Notes: generated by a model not told the origin, from the letters alone. 64,000 nt of DNA from Pseudarthrobacter siccitolerans (GCF_001046895.1 NZ_CAQI01000048.1:1-64000), one strand, 5' to 3'. Shown: positions 50,709 through 59,669, numbered from the stretch's first letter. Numbers and translations are program-made.

Positions 50709-51871
50709 CAGCTGCCCCCAAAAATATCCGCGAGAAGAGAAGAACGTAGATAGGCAATCATTACCGCCTCATCCTCGACCGCAGAACGACACGCGTCGAG
50801 TTGCATGAGCATGTTGAGGAGACGGTCCTGCTGTTCTAGTTCTACTTCTGGGACGGGCATGGCCTTCAGCACCGTGCTGTTGATGGTATTCAACCCGCTA
50901 GTGCTCTTGGCCACTGTCCGGATGTAGGCCCGACCACGCTCGCTGTTGATCCACTCCAATAAGAAAGCAGGGCGGAAACCGGCAGCAGCACGAACCCGGA
51001 ACAAATGATTTTGGAATAGCGGTGACTCATCCTTATCCCAGATGGCAGCTCGTCCGATTTCATAAACCGATGCGTGCCCCTCCACCACGAGCACATCGCC
51101 GCGCTGCAGCCCCTTCGTCTCTATTTCGGCGGCTGTTGCTCCAACTTCCTTAATTTCGTCTAGGTCCAACGATCCTCGCTGTACGTTTGCCACGCGAAGA
51201 TAGGGAGCCGTGTGGCGTATCGTCCGGCGAGCCGGCCCCAAGGTCACACCTGACACGACCGAGGAGACCGCACCCAGAGAAGTCTGACTGACTTCGCGGG
51301 GAAGTCCAGCCTCGATCCATCGATCTCGCACTTGACTCAGTACGGTCGCCTGGTCGGTCACTGACGCCCGGTGGCGCTCCAGAGCCCAGAGAAGATCAGC
51401 GATACGTTGCTGCTCGTCAAGGGGTGGGAGTTCAAACTCCTGGATCTTCAGGTCCCGCCAGTTGATTGTGGGCGAAAGCGAACCCACGGAGATAGCGATA
51501 GCACGTTCAAGGAAGTAATCGCTTGACAGGAAGACTGGCAAGAAATCTGGGCGAATGTACTCTGGCCGGGCTCTCAGTACTAGCGCGTGTGCTGAGCAGA
51601 TGCCTTCGAATTCGGCCAGGCCCACCTTCTTCTGGTACGCGCGTCGTCGGCCAAAGATGACATCTTTCGGTTTAAAGCGCAGTTTCTGCGCTGCCACTTT
51701 GTCAGGAGTATCCCAGCGTTGGACCGTCATTACGCCGGGATCCAAGTGTTCGAGGCCAACGTAGCGATCGACTCCGGCCTCAGATGGGTCATTAACGCGT
51801 TCAGTAACGCTATCAATGACGTCGCCGAAGCTAACCCGCTTCCATGTGGATTTGTCGAGGCTGAGGCTCAT
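50708..51871 (-). CDS. hsdS: Type I restriction enzyme specificity subunit
   Basis: A 387-residue HsdS with two target-recognition domains. The first ends at the conserved region PPLDEQQRIADLLWALERHR; the second ends at PVPEVELEQQDRLLNMLMQL. This repeated helical spacer is the family hallmark and sets the distance between the half-sites of a bipartite target. The target cannot be read from sequence. It overlaps hsdM by 4 bp and hsdR by one base. Confidence 0.95.
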   Translation of the reverse strand: MSLSLDKSTWKRVSFGDVIDSVTERVNDPSEAGVDRYVGLEHLDPGVMTVQRWDTPDKVAAQKLRFKPKDVIFGRRRAYQKKVGLAEFEGICSAHALVLRARPEYIRPDFLPVFLSSDYFLERAIAISVGSLSPTINWRDLKIQEFELPPLDEQQRIADLLWALERHRASVTDQATVLSQVRDRWIEAGLPREVSQTSLGAVSSVVSGVTLGPARRTIRHTAPYLRVANVQRGSLDLDEIKEVGATAAEIETKGLQRGDVLVVEGHASVYEIGRAAIWDKDESPLFQNHLFRVRAAAGFRPAFLLEWINSERGRAYIRTVAKSTSGLNTINSTVLKAMPVPEVELEQQDRLLNMLMQLDACRSAVEDEAVMIAYLRSSLLADIFGGS

Positions 51872-53361
51872 GATGAAACCTCCTCGAGCAGAAACCTAAC
51901 GACATGGCTGACGGCGGAATCCGAGGCCGTCGCAGCAGCGCGCCATTCAGTGGCTGCTTCTAGAACAGCCAAATGCCCACCGTCGGTTGCTGACCCTGCC
52001 CCCTGAACATAGAGCGGGATGGCGAGACTGAAGTTCTTGTCCGCAATTTGGTCGATCGTGGCAACCGCTGCGAACTGGTCGATGTCATTGAACTCGCCGT
52101 ACGTGTTCAGGATCTTTGCTTGGTGTGTGTCACGGAGGAAAGACTGCGCCTGTTCACGGGCAACTTCGTTGACGGCGTTGATGAAGAGGACTTTGCCTTT
52201 GCGCTCCTCCGGCTTAGTCGTGCGCAGAATTATGACGACCGCCTCCATCGGGCTGTTGTAGAAAAGACCAGCCCCCAGACCGAGAACGCATTCAATGAGA
52301 TCGGACTTCACCAGCGCTTCGCGGAGGGCGGCTTCTTCGCGGCGAAAGAGGACGCCATGCGGGAAAAGGATTGCAGCGCGGCCTGTCCTCGGGTCGAGAC
52401 TCGTGGCTATGTGCTGAAAGAAAGCATAATCCGCTCGCCCCTGGGGTGGCACGCCCCACGTATTTCGGTTGTAGCGGTCTTTCGCGAAGGCGTCGCGGTT
52501 CCACGTCTTGATCGAGTACGGCGGGTTTGCGAGCACGACGTCAAACGTCTGGAGGCGGCCTTGGGCATCATGGAAGGCTGGCCGCGCGAGGGTGTCGCCG
52601 TGTGCGATGTGCCCGTCAGAGATGCCATGAAGGAATAAGTTCATTCGCGCGATCGCGGAGGTCCCGTAATTAAGCTCCTGACCGTAGAGCCGGAGGTTGC
52701 GCCATTCCTTGCTCCGGTGCCTCAAGTCAGCGACGGCGGAGATCAGCATTCCCCCGGTGCCGCAGGTGGGGTCGTAAACCGACTCTCCAGGCTCGGGATC
52801 CAGCATGAGTGTCATCAAATGAACCAGGGTGCGGTTTGTATAGAACTCTTGGGCAGTATGACCAGAATCATCGGCGAACTTCTTAATCAGGTACTCGTAG
52901 CCATTGCCGAGTTCGTCCTCGGGCAGGTTTGCAATGGAGAGGGTCTCTGTTGAGAAGTGCTCGATGAGGTCAGACAGCGTTGAGTCCGGTAGGAGGTTTT
53001 TGTTGCCCCAGTCTCCATCGCCGAACACACCGGTCAGAGTGTCAGGGTTGGCAGACTCGATCGCCCGCATCGCATTCAAGATCGTCGCGCCGATGTTCTC
53101 GGTAACGCCGCGGATATCGTCCCAGTGGCAACCTGTCGGGACGGCGAAGCGGTGGTTCTCCGGCAGGTCGGCGAGTTCGGGATCGTCGTAAATCGCCATC
53201 GCCGCTAGATGTTCTTCGTCGTACACGTCAGAGATACGTTTCAGAAATACAAGCGGGAAGATGTACTGCTTGTAGTCGCCGGCGTCGATGAGGCCACGCA
53301 GCACGACGGCAGCACCCCACAGGTAGTTCTCTAGTTCACGCTGTGTGATACGGGTAGTCAC
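51868..53361 (-). CDS. hsdM: Type I DNA methyltransferase subunit M (copy 1)
   Basis: A 497-residue N6-adenine methyltransferase. SAM motif I is YDPTCGTGGMLIS; catalytic motif IV is LANPPYS; NGYEYLIKKFADDSGHTAQE is the N-terminal HsdM signature. I choose the GTG at 53361, which overlaps the upstream hsdM stop (GTGA) and has AGGAG eight bases upstream. Its catalytic NPPY differs from the NPPF of its partner, and overall identity to that protein is low by eye, so the pair is not a recent duplication. Confidence 0.95.
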   Translation of the reverse strand: MTTRITQRELENYLWGAAVVLRGLIDAGDYKQYIFPLVFLKRISDVYDEEHLAAMAIYDDPELADLPENHRFAVPTGCHWDDIRGVTENIGATILNAMRAIESANPDTLTGVFGDGDWGNKNLLPDSTLSDLIEHFSTETLSIANLPEDELGNGYEYLIKKFADDSGHTAQEFYTNRTLVHLMTLMLDPEPGESVYDPTCGTGGMLISAVADLRHRSKEWRNLRLYGQELNYGTSAIARMNLFLHGISDGHIAHGDTLARPAFHDAQGRLQTFDVVLANPPYSIKTWNRDAFAKDRYNRNTWGVPPQGRADYAFFQHIATSLDPRTGRAAILFPHGVLFRREEAALREALVKSDLIECVLGLGAGLFYNSPMEAVVIILRTTKPEERKGKVLFINAVNEVAREQAQSFLRDTHQAKILNTYGEFNDIDQFAAVATIDQIADKNFSLAIPLYVQGAGSATDGGHLAVLEAATEWRAAATASDSAVSHVVRFLLEEVSS

Positions 53362-54965
53362 GCCAAAATCTCCTGTCCGACGCCCCACTTCGCGAGTTCG
53401 GCTTCGAGTGCTCTGCGGGTCTCGGCTGTCTTAGTATGGGCGGCTTCGAGATTCGCCAGCGCATCGGCCAGCGTCAGTTCCTCCCCTTCGTCCTCAGGTG
53501 CGACGTAGAGCGGGATGTTGAGGCTGTAGCCGTGACCAGCAATCTCCGCGAGGTTCACAACACGACTGAGTCCGTCCTGGTCCTGGTACAGCTCGTATGC
53601 GTCGAGCAACCGTTCTGCGTGCTCGGTTTCGAGAGTGTTCTGATTGCGTCCGCGCTTGAAGAGCTTGTTGCCGTTGATGAAGAGCACTTTGCCCTTCTTC
53701 TCGGGCCGCTTCTCGTGCCGGAGAATGAGAACGCAGGCGGCGAGTCCCGTACCGTAGAACAGGTTTGGGGCGAGCCCGATTACCGATTCGACGAGATCAG
53801 CTTTGAGAATATGTGTCCGAATTCTGGCTTCGGCGCCCTGCCGGAAGAGAGCACCCTGGGGCAGGACCACGGCAACCCGCCCGTTCTGGGTGCGTGCGGA
53901 CGTGAGCATGTGCTGGACCCAGGCCCAGTCGGCGTATCCCTTCGGCGGAACGCCCCCAAGGTTATTCCGCCCCCATTTATCGGATACCCACTCACTCTCG
54001 CCCCAGTTCTTGAGTGAGAACGGCGGATTGGCCACGACGCAGTCGAACTGAGCGAGGTGGTTGCCGCTATAGAAGGCGGGTTCGCGGAGCGTGTCCTCAC
54101 GAACGATTTTAAAGTCCTCGACGCCATGAAGCAGCAGGTTCATTCGGGCGATCCCTGATGTAGCGAGGACCTTCTCCTGACCATAGAGTTTGCCCCACAG
54201 AGATTTGGGGCTACCTCCTGCGGCCTTCACGTGCTCGATGACCTCGATCAGCATTCCGCCAGTTCCACAAGCCGGGTCATAGACACTCTCTTGGTCTACC
54301 GGGTTAAGGATGTTGATGAGCAGGCGGACAACCGAGCGGGGAGTGTAGTACTCGCCGGCCTTCTTGTTCGACTGGTCGGCGAAGCGCTTTATCAGGTACT
54401 CGTACGCGTTACCGAAGACATCTGGGGCAACCGCCGCGTTGGAAAGCGTCTTCGTTGAGAAATGTTCAACGAGGTCCGCGAGCTTGCGGTCAGGCAGCTT
54501 ATCCCTGTTCGTCCAGCTTGCATTACCGAAGATCCCGTACAGAGTCTCAGGGTTCGCCTTCTCGATCTCACGGAACGCCGTCTGCAAGGCGGTGCCAATG
54601 TTCTCAGTCCGGTTGCGGATGTCGCCCCAAAGATGACCTCCGGGGATTGAAAACCGATGGTTTTCCGCGAACAGCGCGTACTCATGGTCGCCGCCGGAGT
54701 CCTCCAACGCCTGGGCAAACTCTTCCATATAGACGTCACTGATGCGCTTGAAGAACATCAACGGGAAGATGTAGGCCTTGAAGTCAGCTTGGTCGATGCT
54801 GCCCCGCAGGAGATCAGCTGCCCTGGCCAGATAGCTCTCCAATTCGGAAAGCGATAGCGGCTGAACTGCTAAGTGGAAGCCGCCCGCGTACTCCCTTGCC
54901 TCGTCCTCAGTCACGTTCTCCCTTACAAGATTCCAGTTCATCCCGCAATGGCGGGGGTAGGTCAT
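53358..54965 (-). CDS. hsdM: Type I DNA methyltransferase subunit M (copy 2)
   Basis: A 535-residue N6-adenine methyltransferase. Motif I YDPACGTGGMLIE and motif IV VANPPFS are complete; NAYEYLIKRFADQSNKKAGE and YYTPRSVVRLLINIL are HsdM signatures. The C-terminal 60 residues form a coiled-coil-like helix. It is the first gene of the operon hsdM2-hsdM1-hsdS-hsdR, with overlaps throughout. Start at 54965 or at the ATG at 54941; both have poor ribosome binding sites. Two different M subunits with one S suggest a mixed M1-M2-S methylase. Confidence 0.94.
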   Translation of the reverse strand: MTYPRHCGMNWNLVRENVTEDEAREYAGGFHLAVQPLSLSELESYLARAADLLRGSIDQADFKAYIFPLMFFKRISDVYMEEFAQALEDSGGDHEYALFAENHRFSIPGGHLWGDIRNRTENIGTALQTAFREIEKANPETLYGIFGNASWTNRDKLPDRKLADLVEHFSTKTLSNAAVAPDVFGNAYEYLIKRFADQSNKKAGEYYTPRSVVRLLINILNPVDQESVYDPACGTGGMLIEVIEHVKAAGGSPKSLWGKLYGQEKVLATSGIARMNLLLHGVEDFKIVREDTLREPAFYSGNHLAQFDCVVANPPFSLKNWGESEWVSDKWGRNNLGGVPPKGYADWAWVQHMLTSARTQNGRVAVVLPQGALFRQGAEARIRTHILKADLVESVIGLAPNLFYGTGLAACVLILRHEKRPEKKGKVLFINGNKLFKRGRNQNTLETEHAERLLDAYELYQDQDGLSRVVNLAEIAGHGYSLNIPLYVAPEDEGEELTLADALANLEAAHTKTAETRRALEAELAKWGVGQEILA

Positions 54966-55060
54966 CTATTCTGCCGGAATTATTTGGTCTATCAATTCAA
55001 GACCATGTGAGACGCGAATAGGCGCAGCACACTTTTACGCGGCACGGACAGGTGTTCCAC

Positions 55061-55124
55061 GCTAGAGCGGTGGCCCGACGCTAGAGCGGTGGCCCGACGC
55101 TAGAGCGGTGGCCCGACGCTAGAG
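55061..55124. repeat. 19-bp tandem repeat, 3.4 copies
   Basis: Units at 55061, 55080 and 55099 (GCTAGAGCGGTGGCCCGAC) are identical, and a fourth begins at 55118 where it supplies the stop codon of the leftward small gene. It sits about 100 bp upstream of hsdM2. Confidence 0.92.
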
Positions 55125-55445
55125 CTTGTCGATCCAGGTATCTTCTTCGCGGTTATCCCATGCCGATCCCGTGCTTACTGGCTTGCGACTATGCAAGCCC
55201 TCGATGCGCTGAAGAATCCGCTGTGCTTCGACGGCCTTTAGCTCGCGAAGGCTTGCGACCTCACGGACGAGGACTGATTCGATCAAAGCCTTGCGTTCGT
55301 CCTGACTGACCATCCCAGCCTCTTCAAAGGCATCACGAATCGTTTGTATTTGCTCGGGTTTGATCGGAAGCGGAGCAAGGACGTTGGGCGACGGGACAGG
55401 CCCGTCTATTTCAAACAGCGAGGAAGCTTCGTCGTACACAGGCAT
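55119..55445 (-). CDS. Small hypothetical protein upstream of the Type I operon
   Basis: A 108-residue protein on the same strand as the hsd operon, ending inside the tandem repeat. The centre is helical and charged (IKPEQIQTIRDAFEEAGMVS, then DERKALIESVLVREVASLRE). The C-terminal 20 residues are acidic and polar. I do not recognise a family. Position suggests a possible accessory to the restriction operon, but the 150-bp gap with repeats argues against simple co-transcription. Confidence 0.6.
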   Translation of the reverse strand: MPVYDEASSLFEIDGPVPSPNVLAPLPIKPEQIQTIRDAFEEAGMVSQDERKALIESVLVREVASLRELKAVEAQRILQRIEGLHSRKPVSTGSAWDNREEDTWIDKL

Positions 55446-55707
55446 CGATCATACTGCCGTCCTGGAGGCTTGGAGGTCTCCTCTTTCCGACATAGCGGCG
55501 CCAGCTAATAAGGCTTAGCGCTTCGCCCACTCCAACGGGTGTCTCACTTCCGTTGAAAAAGTGGAAGCGAAGCAGCTGGCAGACATCGATGCCCTCGCAG
55601 GCCAGGGCGGCGAAGTCAACGTGTGGTGCGGCGGATCTTCCATCGACCAGATTCTGCCGCCGACACCATTGCGTCACCCACAGCGGACCGCGTCTAACAT
55701 TTTGAGG

Positions 55708-56742
55708 ATGAACTCGATTAATCTCACATCTGATGAGGTAACCGTCCTCACCGCGCTGATGGGTGACATCCAGGTGGCCGCATCGGCGTTCTACGCGAAA
55801 ACCGCAACGTCGGCGGATGTGGAGTCACTGGGCACCGAGGTCCGAACATTCCTCTCCGCAGCTCAAACCTTGAATGAGCGCCTGGGCGGCAGCATCACTG
55901 AAAAAGAGGCGTACCAATCGGCGCTCTATGGGACAGCCATTGGAGAGCTCATAAACGCCATCAAGTATGTGCGAAACGTCAGCCAACACGTGCTCCATGT
56001 CGTCCGCCCTTCGGAGGACTCCGGCGCTCTGGTTGGAGGACTCCATGGCCTCCGAATCTATGTGGCCTGGGACGAAGTGCCCCCAGCAGCGCATGATTCC
56101 CTGCGTCCGCGCACTCAGTCGCTACGGCCGGCGTTTGAGGCACGGCTCCGGGGGCAGGAGGTCACTGGCACGATGCTTTCGGTGCTGCGCGCATTCGCAA
56201 CGCTTGCGCCCCAGATCGTTCATCGTGACCAGCGTGGGGAGTGGACGGGGTTCCCTCTCAAAACTCAGCCGTCCATGCCGGGGCGTCTCCATCCCGATGA
56301 GCCTGAGGATCTGGAAGAGTCGTTCGCGTGGCTGAACTCACGCCCACCCAACGGAGATGCACGACTGGTGGTCGGTCAGGTGACCGTTGGGGGCCGTCGG
56401 CACCTTCTGGGTTACACCGTCGATGGCCGGCTGCTTCCTGGCAGGTTCGTCGAATCCAGTCGCCAAGTTACGGACGACATCGCTTCGGGTTTCAGATACC
56501 TCTCCGGTGATCCGGCGGGGCACGTAAAACTGGAACACGACTGCGTTGCCCGCCGTCACGTGCTCCGCATCCTGGACCCTATAAGCGAATGGGCGGCTCC
56601 ACTAGGCGCGGAGCGGAGTGACGACTGGGGCGTTGATCTAACGGACCCAGAATGGGCACGCATGGTCAGATTTGCGCAAAACGACTACCTGCCTGACGTT
56701 GGCAGGTATGAAGTGCGACGCTCGCAGCGACTCAACGCGTAG
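55708..56742 (+). CDS. Hypothetical protein, 344 residues
   Basis: No family recognised. The predicted protein is mostly alpha-helical in its first 130 residues (TSADVESLGTEVRTFLSAAQ, then ALYGTAIGELINAIKYVRNV) and rich in strands with Trp/Gly afterwards (DARLVVGQVTVGGRRHLLGY). The frame is open upstream to 55561; I take ATG 55708 because upstream codons look non-coding, though its GAGG is too close to be ideal. It is divergent from the 108-residue gene and lies between the Type I operon and a wrecked recombinase. Confidence 0.6.
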   Translation: MNSINLTSDEVTVLTALMGDIQVAASAFYAKTATSADVESLGTEVRTFLSAAQTLNERLGGSITEKEAYQSALYGTAIGELINAIKYVRNVSQHVLHVVRPSEDSGALVGGLHGLRIYVAWDEVPPAAHDSLRPRTQSLRPAFEARLRGQEVTGTMLSVLRAFATLAPQIVHRDQRGEWTGFPLKTQPSMPGRLHPDEPEDLEESFAWLNSRPPNGDARLVVGQVTVGGRRHLLGYTVDGRLLPGRFVESSRQVTDDIASGFRYLSGDPAGHVKLEHDCVARRHVLRILDPISEWAAPLGAERSDDWGVDLTDPEWARMVRFAQNDYLPDVGRYEVRRSQRLNA

Positions 56743-56747
56743 CGAAA

Positions 56748-56858
56748 TCATTGCCGAAGGGCAAGGAACTCGGAATGTTGTGCTGCACCTGCAACTACGA
56801 ATTCCATTTCGAAAACGCCGCCGACTTGCAGCTTGTTTTCGTTCTCCTGCGTGTTCAT
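56748..56858 (-). CDS. Possible 36-residue peptide
   Basis: ATG at 56858 follows a purine-rich GAAGAGGAAGAG. The peptide runs MNTQENENKLQVGGVFEMEF and ends FLALRQ: acidic N-terminal half, hydrophobic middle. A 13-bp hairpin lies 32 bp upstream. It could be a small regulator, a precursor peptide or a remnant; no modification enzyme is nearby. Confidence 0.35.
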   Translation of the reverse strand: MNTQENENKLQVGGVFEMEFVVAGAAQHSEFLALRQ

Positions 56859-56889
56859 CTCTTCCTCTTCCTTTGTTGATAATGAAAAC

Positions 56890-56927
56890 GGAGAGGCTCT
56901 GTCCCCCGTAGCGAACAGAGCCTCTCC
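56890..56927 (-). terminator. Strong hairpin, terminator-like
   Basis: GGAGAGGCTCTGT (56890-56902) is perfectly inverted at 56915-56927, 12-nt loop. Read leftward it is followed by GTTTTCATT, so it may end leftward transcription, or fold in the leader of the small peptide frame. It lies 150 bp after the rightward hypothetical gene. Confidence 0.55.
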
Positions 56928-57305
56928 AGGTTCTTGGGATTCGGGAAAATCAGCCGATTCCTCCGCTAACAACAGCGCCCGGGAATCTAGTGGACCTCCT
57001 GCCGCGCCTGCACGGTTACAGTCTCCCGCGCGTTGCGTTACACATTCCAACCAGGCAATGACTACGCCACAGCCAATGGAGCACGAAACTGTATTCCGAC
57101 TGGCACACCTCCTCGGGTCAGCCAATGCCCTGGGCAGTTACAGGGACGTCTCGGCAAAGGATCGTTTGCTGAATATGAGAATAACAGGCATCCGTTACCT
57201 GTTGGCCCTCAGAATCACAAGGTGATTGTTTTCTCATAACTCGTCGCATAATCGACGTCCCATAATCTCAAAAAATCCTTGAGTACCTGAGAATTTGGAG
57301 TCCAC

Positions 57306-57887
57306 ATGGCATTGGTCGGTTACAGGGGAGTCAGCACGGCGGATCAGAACACAGACGTCCAGCGGGACGCCCTGCTTGCGGCAGGTGTCAAGGATGACTC
57401 CCGGCATCTGTTCCGAGATCACGGCGTGAGCGGGCCAAGGCAAATCGCCCTGGCTTCGATAAGTGCCTTGACTCGCTGCGAGAAGGGGACACGCTGGTAG
57501 TAGCTAAGCTGGACCGCTTAGGGCGCTCCCTGGGGAATCTGGTGCACCTGTTCCAGGAACTAGCTGAGCGGGGCCTGGGCGTGCGGGTGCTGGACAACCC
57601 ATGCTGGACAACCCATGCTGAGCACCGGCGGGAACAAGGCACAGGCAAAGCTCATGCTGGGCATCTTTGAGGCGCGTCTGAGTATGAACGGACTTGATTC
57701 TTGAACGCACTCACACTGGTCTTGCAGCGGCACGGGCCCGAGGCCGTGTAGGTGGGCGGCCCCGGTTGCTGAGCCCCAAGGTGGCGAGAGCAAAGGAACT
57801 CCATGCCGCTGGTGTCATGTCCCTAAGGAGATCGCAGACGCAGTAGGAGTCTCTGTCGCCACGCTCTATCGTTACCTGTCAAAGTAA
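57306..57887 (+). pseudogene. Serine recombinase (resolvase/invertase) pseudogene
   Basis: Pieces of a resolvase/invertase appear in order but in different frames: GYRGVSTADQNTDVQRDALL with the catalytic-serine region, LVVAKLDRLGRSLGNLVHLF, LMLGIFEA, HTGLAAARARGRVGGRP, and a C-terminal helix-turn-helix ending VGVSVATLYRYLSK. At least three frameshifts plus a small duplication (around 57598-57612) destroy it. It was once a DNA-inverting or resolving enzyme of a transposable or integrative element and marks past mobility in the middle of the defence region. Confidence 0.85.
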
Positions 57888-57938
57888 AGCAACTCACAAC
57901 GTTAACCGTCGCTGGCATCGCTCAGCCGCCCGTGACAC

Positions 57939-58403
57939 CTACAGGGGGAACTGTCGCCCCCATTTGAGGGAAGCCAGCAGGAGCGTCGAGCGAAGTACCC
58001 GGCGTTCCTCCTTGTCGAGGGCTGAAAAGGGCCGGAGGTCCAGGTAGACGTGCCCGGGAGGAATCGGGGCAGGGGGCGCCTCGGAAGATTCGGCGTCATC
58101 TACCACACGACTTCCAACACTCCTTGCCTCGTCCACAGAGATGCACCACGTTCCCGCAGTGGAACCCTTCTTTTGACCGTTACGGAATTCATAAGCTGCT
58201 TTGGCCGTAGCTCTGCGGGATCGAGAGCCAGAAAGCTTTTCCCCATCGGATGAAGATGGTTTGAACATTAGATCGGATGGCTGGCCGGCCCTAAAAAACA
58301 TTGGGTTGCACTGTCGAAAATACAACTCAGCTCCGTCCTCTACTTCGACCTCGCCGTCGATGAGGGGAACGAAGGGCAGCGGGCCGCCCACGGTGCTAGA
58401 CAT
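57939..58403 (-). CDS. Uncharacterised protein of a two-gene module (small partner)
   Basis: A 154-residue protein. A recognisable motif occupies residues 27-65: ELYFRQCNPMFFRAGQPSDL, then FKPSSSDGEKLSGSR; I have seen the pattern R-x-x-x-P-x-x-x-x-x-G-x-P-S-x-x-x-F-x-P-x-x-x-D-x-x-x-L-S in short proteins of unknown function. The rest is polar with a C-terminal helix. Its start overlaps the stop of the 376-residue upstream gene by 8 bp, so they are translated together. Function unknown. Confidence 0.7.
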   Translation of the reverse strand: MSSTVGGPLPFVPLIDGEVEVEDGAELYFRQCNPMFFRAGQPSDLMFKPSSSDGEKLSGSRSRRATAKAAYEFRNGQKKGSTAGTWCISVDEARSVGSRVVDDAESSEAPPAPIPPGHVYLDLRPFSALDKEERRVLRSTLLLASLKWGRQFPL

Positions 58404-59526
58404 TCAGATGCCTCCTTACAAAGTCTCTCACTGCGGCGATTCCCACAGGATTTGCCAGCTCTCGGCTATCCGTCGAAGCATCCAGGAAAAACGCTTCAAT
58501 CGTCAGATCAGGCTCCACAGTGATAGCTATATGCCGCTGTTGCGACAGCCACTCCAACTGAACACCGCCGGCCTCCGTTGGAAACACAGCCGGCTGCGCC
58601 AGTCGTTCCTCCTGGAGCGTCCCCAACAGGTCGCGAGCGAATTCTATTGACGGTAGCTCAATGATCTCCCCATCACCGTCGAGCCAACCCGGGTTCAGTG
58701 AAGCCAGTTCTGCCAACTCGACCGACAGCGGGCCTTTCTGCACGTCAAAAGACTCGAAGTTCTCAACATCGTGGATTCGTACAACGCGATCTTTCCTCTT
58801 TCCGTGCTTTATCGAAAATTCACACCGTAGCCGGACCCATGCCGCATCTGTTGGAAGATTCATCGCCTCGTGTAGCTCCTCGAACCTTGCTACATCGGAG
58901 TACTCGCCCGGGATCTCACCCCCGGCAGCAGTGCGAAGAACGAACGTTTGATCAAAAGGATCGAGCGACTTTATGTTTCCAACCAGGACACCACTGGATT
59001 TGGGAGGGGCGTCATCGAGCTGCCCGAGAAGGCGGCGCCTGAGGCGAGTGTTGTAAACCACTGCCTCTTCAGTGCCTTGCCTGAACTGATACGACTCTTT
59101 CGAATCAAGATCGCGGGCGATGGCCTTGAAGGCGCTGATGGTGTCTGGCGAAAGACCCGCAGGCAATTCAAAGTCCTGCACAATTTTCTCAAACGCGGCG
59201 TTGATGAACTCCTTGCTTTCCGCAAGGAGGTCGGGCTGCCCCTGCAGTTCCAGTTCCCTTGGTCGAACCGCTACCGGCACTGCACTGCCGTTTCGCACGA
59301 CTTTCAAGCCGAGCCGCAACTGATCCTCAAAATGGCGTGGCAGCGTTTTCTTGTTTGGGTTTTTACTGCGCCACAGGTCTTTCGCAACTTCAAACAGGAG
59401 TCGCTGATAATTTGCCAGCTCGCCCATCGCATCGAGTGGAAATCCATCCACTTCAAATCGGCCACCGGAGAGCTTGAAGTCGAGAAAGTTCTCGACTCCT
59501 TCAGCGGGAACACTCTCACTGGTCAT
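58396..59526 (-). CDS. Uncharacterised protein of a two-gene module (large partner)
   Basis: A 376-residue protein with no family I can name. The first part is helical (DAMGELANYQRLLFEVAKDL); the middle (about 170-260) reads like beta strands with LVGNIKSLDPFDQTFVLRTA and WVRLRCEFSIKHGKRKDRVV, and the end has PTEAGGVQLEWLSQQRHIAI, a G-x-x-x-x-E-W pattern followed by an acidic C-terminus. It is leftward, 140 bp after the SRA-nuclease gene, and overlaps the 154-residue gene. A self-contained module, possibly defence- or toxin-type, is inferred from context. Confidence 0.7.
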   Translation of the reverse strand: MTSESVPAEGVENFLDFKLSGGRFEVDGFPLDAMGELANYQRLLFEVAKDLWRSKNPNKKTLPRHFEDQLRLGLKVVRNGSAVPVAVRPRELELQGQPDLLAESKEFINAAFEKIVQDFELPAGLSPDTISAFKAIARDLDSKESYQFRQGTEEAVVYNTRLRRRLLGQLDDAPPKSSGVLVGNIKSLDPFDQTFVLRTAAGGEIPGEYSDVARFEELHEAMNLPTDAAWVRLRCEFSIKHGKRKDRVVRIHDVENFESFDVQKGPLSVELAELASLNPGWLDGDGEIIELPSIEFARDLLGTLQEERLAQPAVFPTEAGGVQLEWLSQQRHIAITVEPDLTIEAFFLDASTDSRELANPVGIAAVRDFVRRHLNV

Positions 59527-59669
59527 TTCTGCATCCTAATCAAACATGTGGTCAAAAGGCGTGAAGCACAGCATCGAGCGCCCCTGCCTTAGTCATAGCG
59601 GTTATCTGCTGCCACCGACTATCTTGGAAGCAAGCGTGCCTGTGTCAGAAGGCACGGCTGGTGGGCGGC

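Noticed and set aside
55061..55124. 19-bp repeats as a CRISPR or iteron origin
   Set aside because: No spacers, no replication initiator or parAB genes nearby; simple tandem array.
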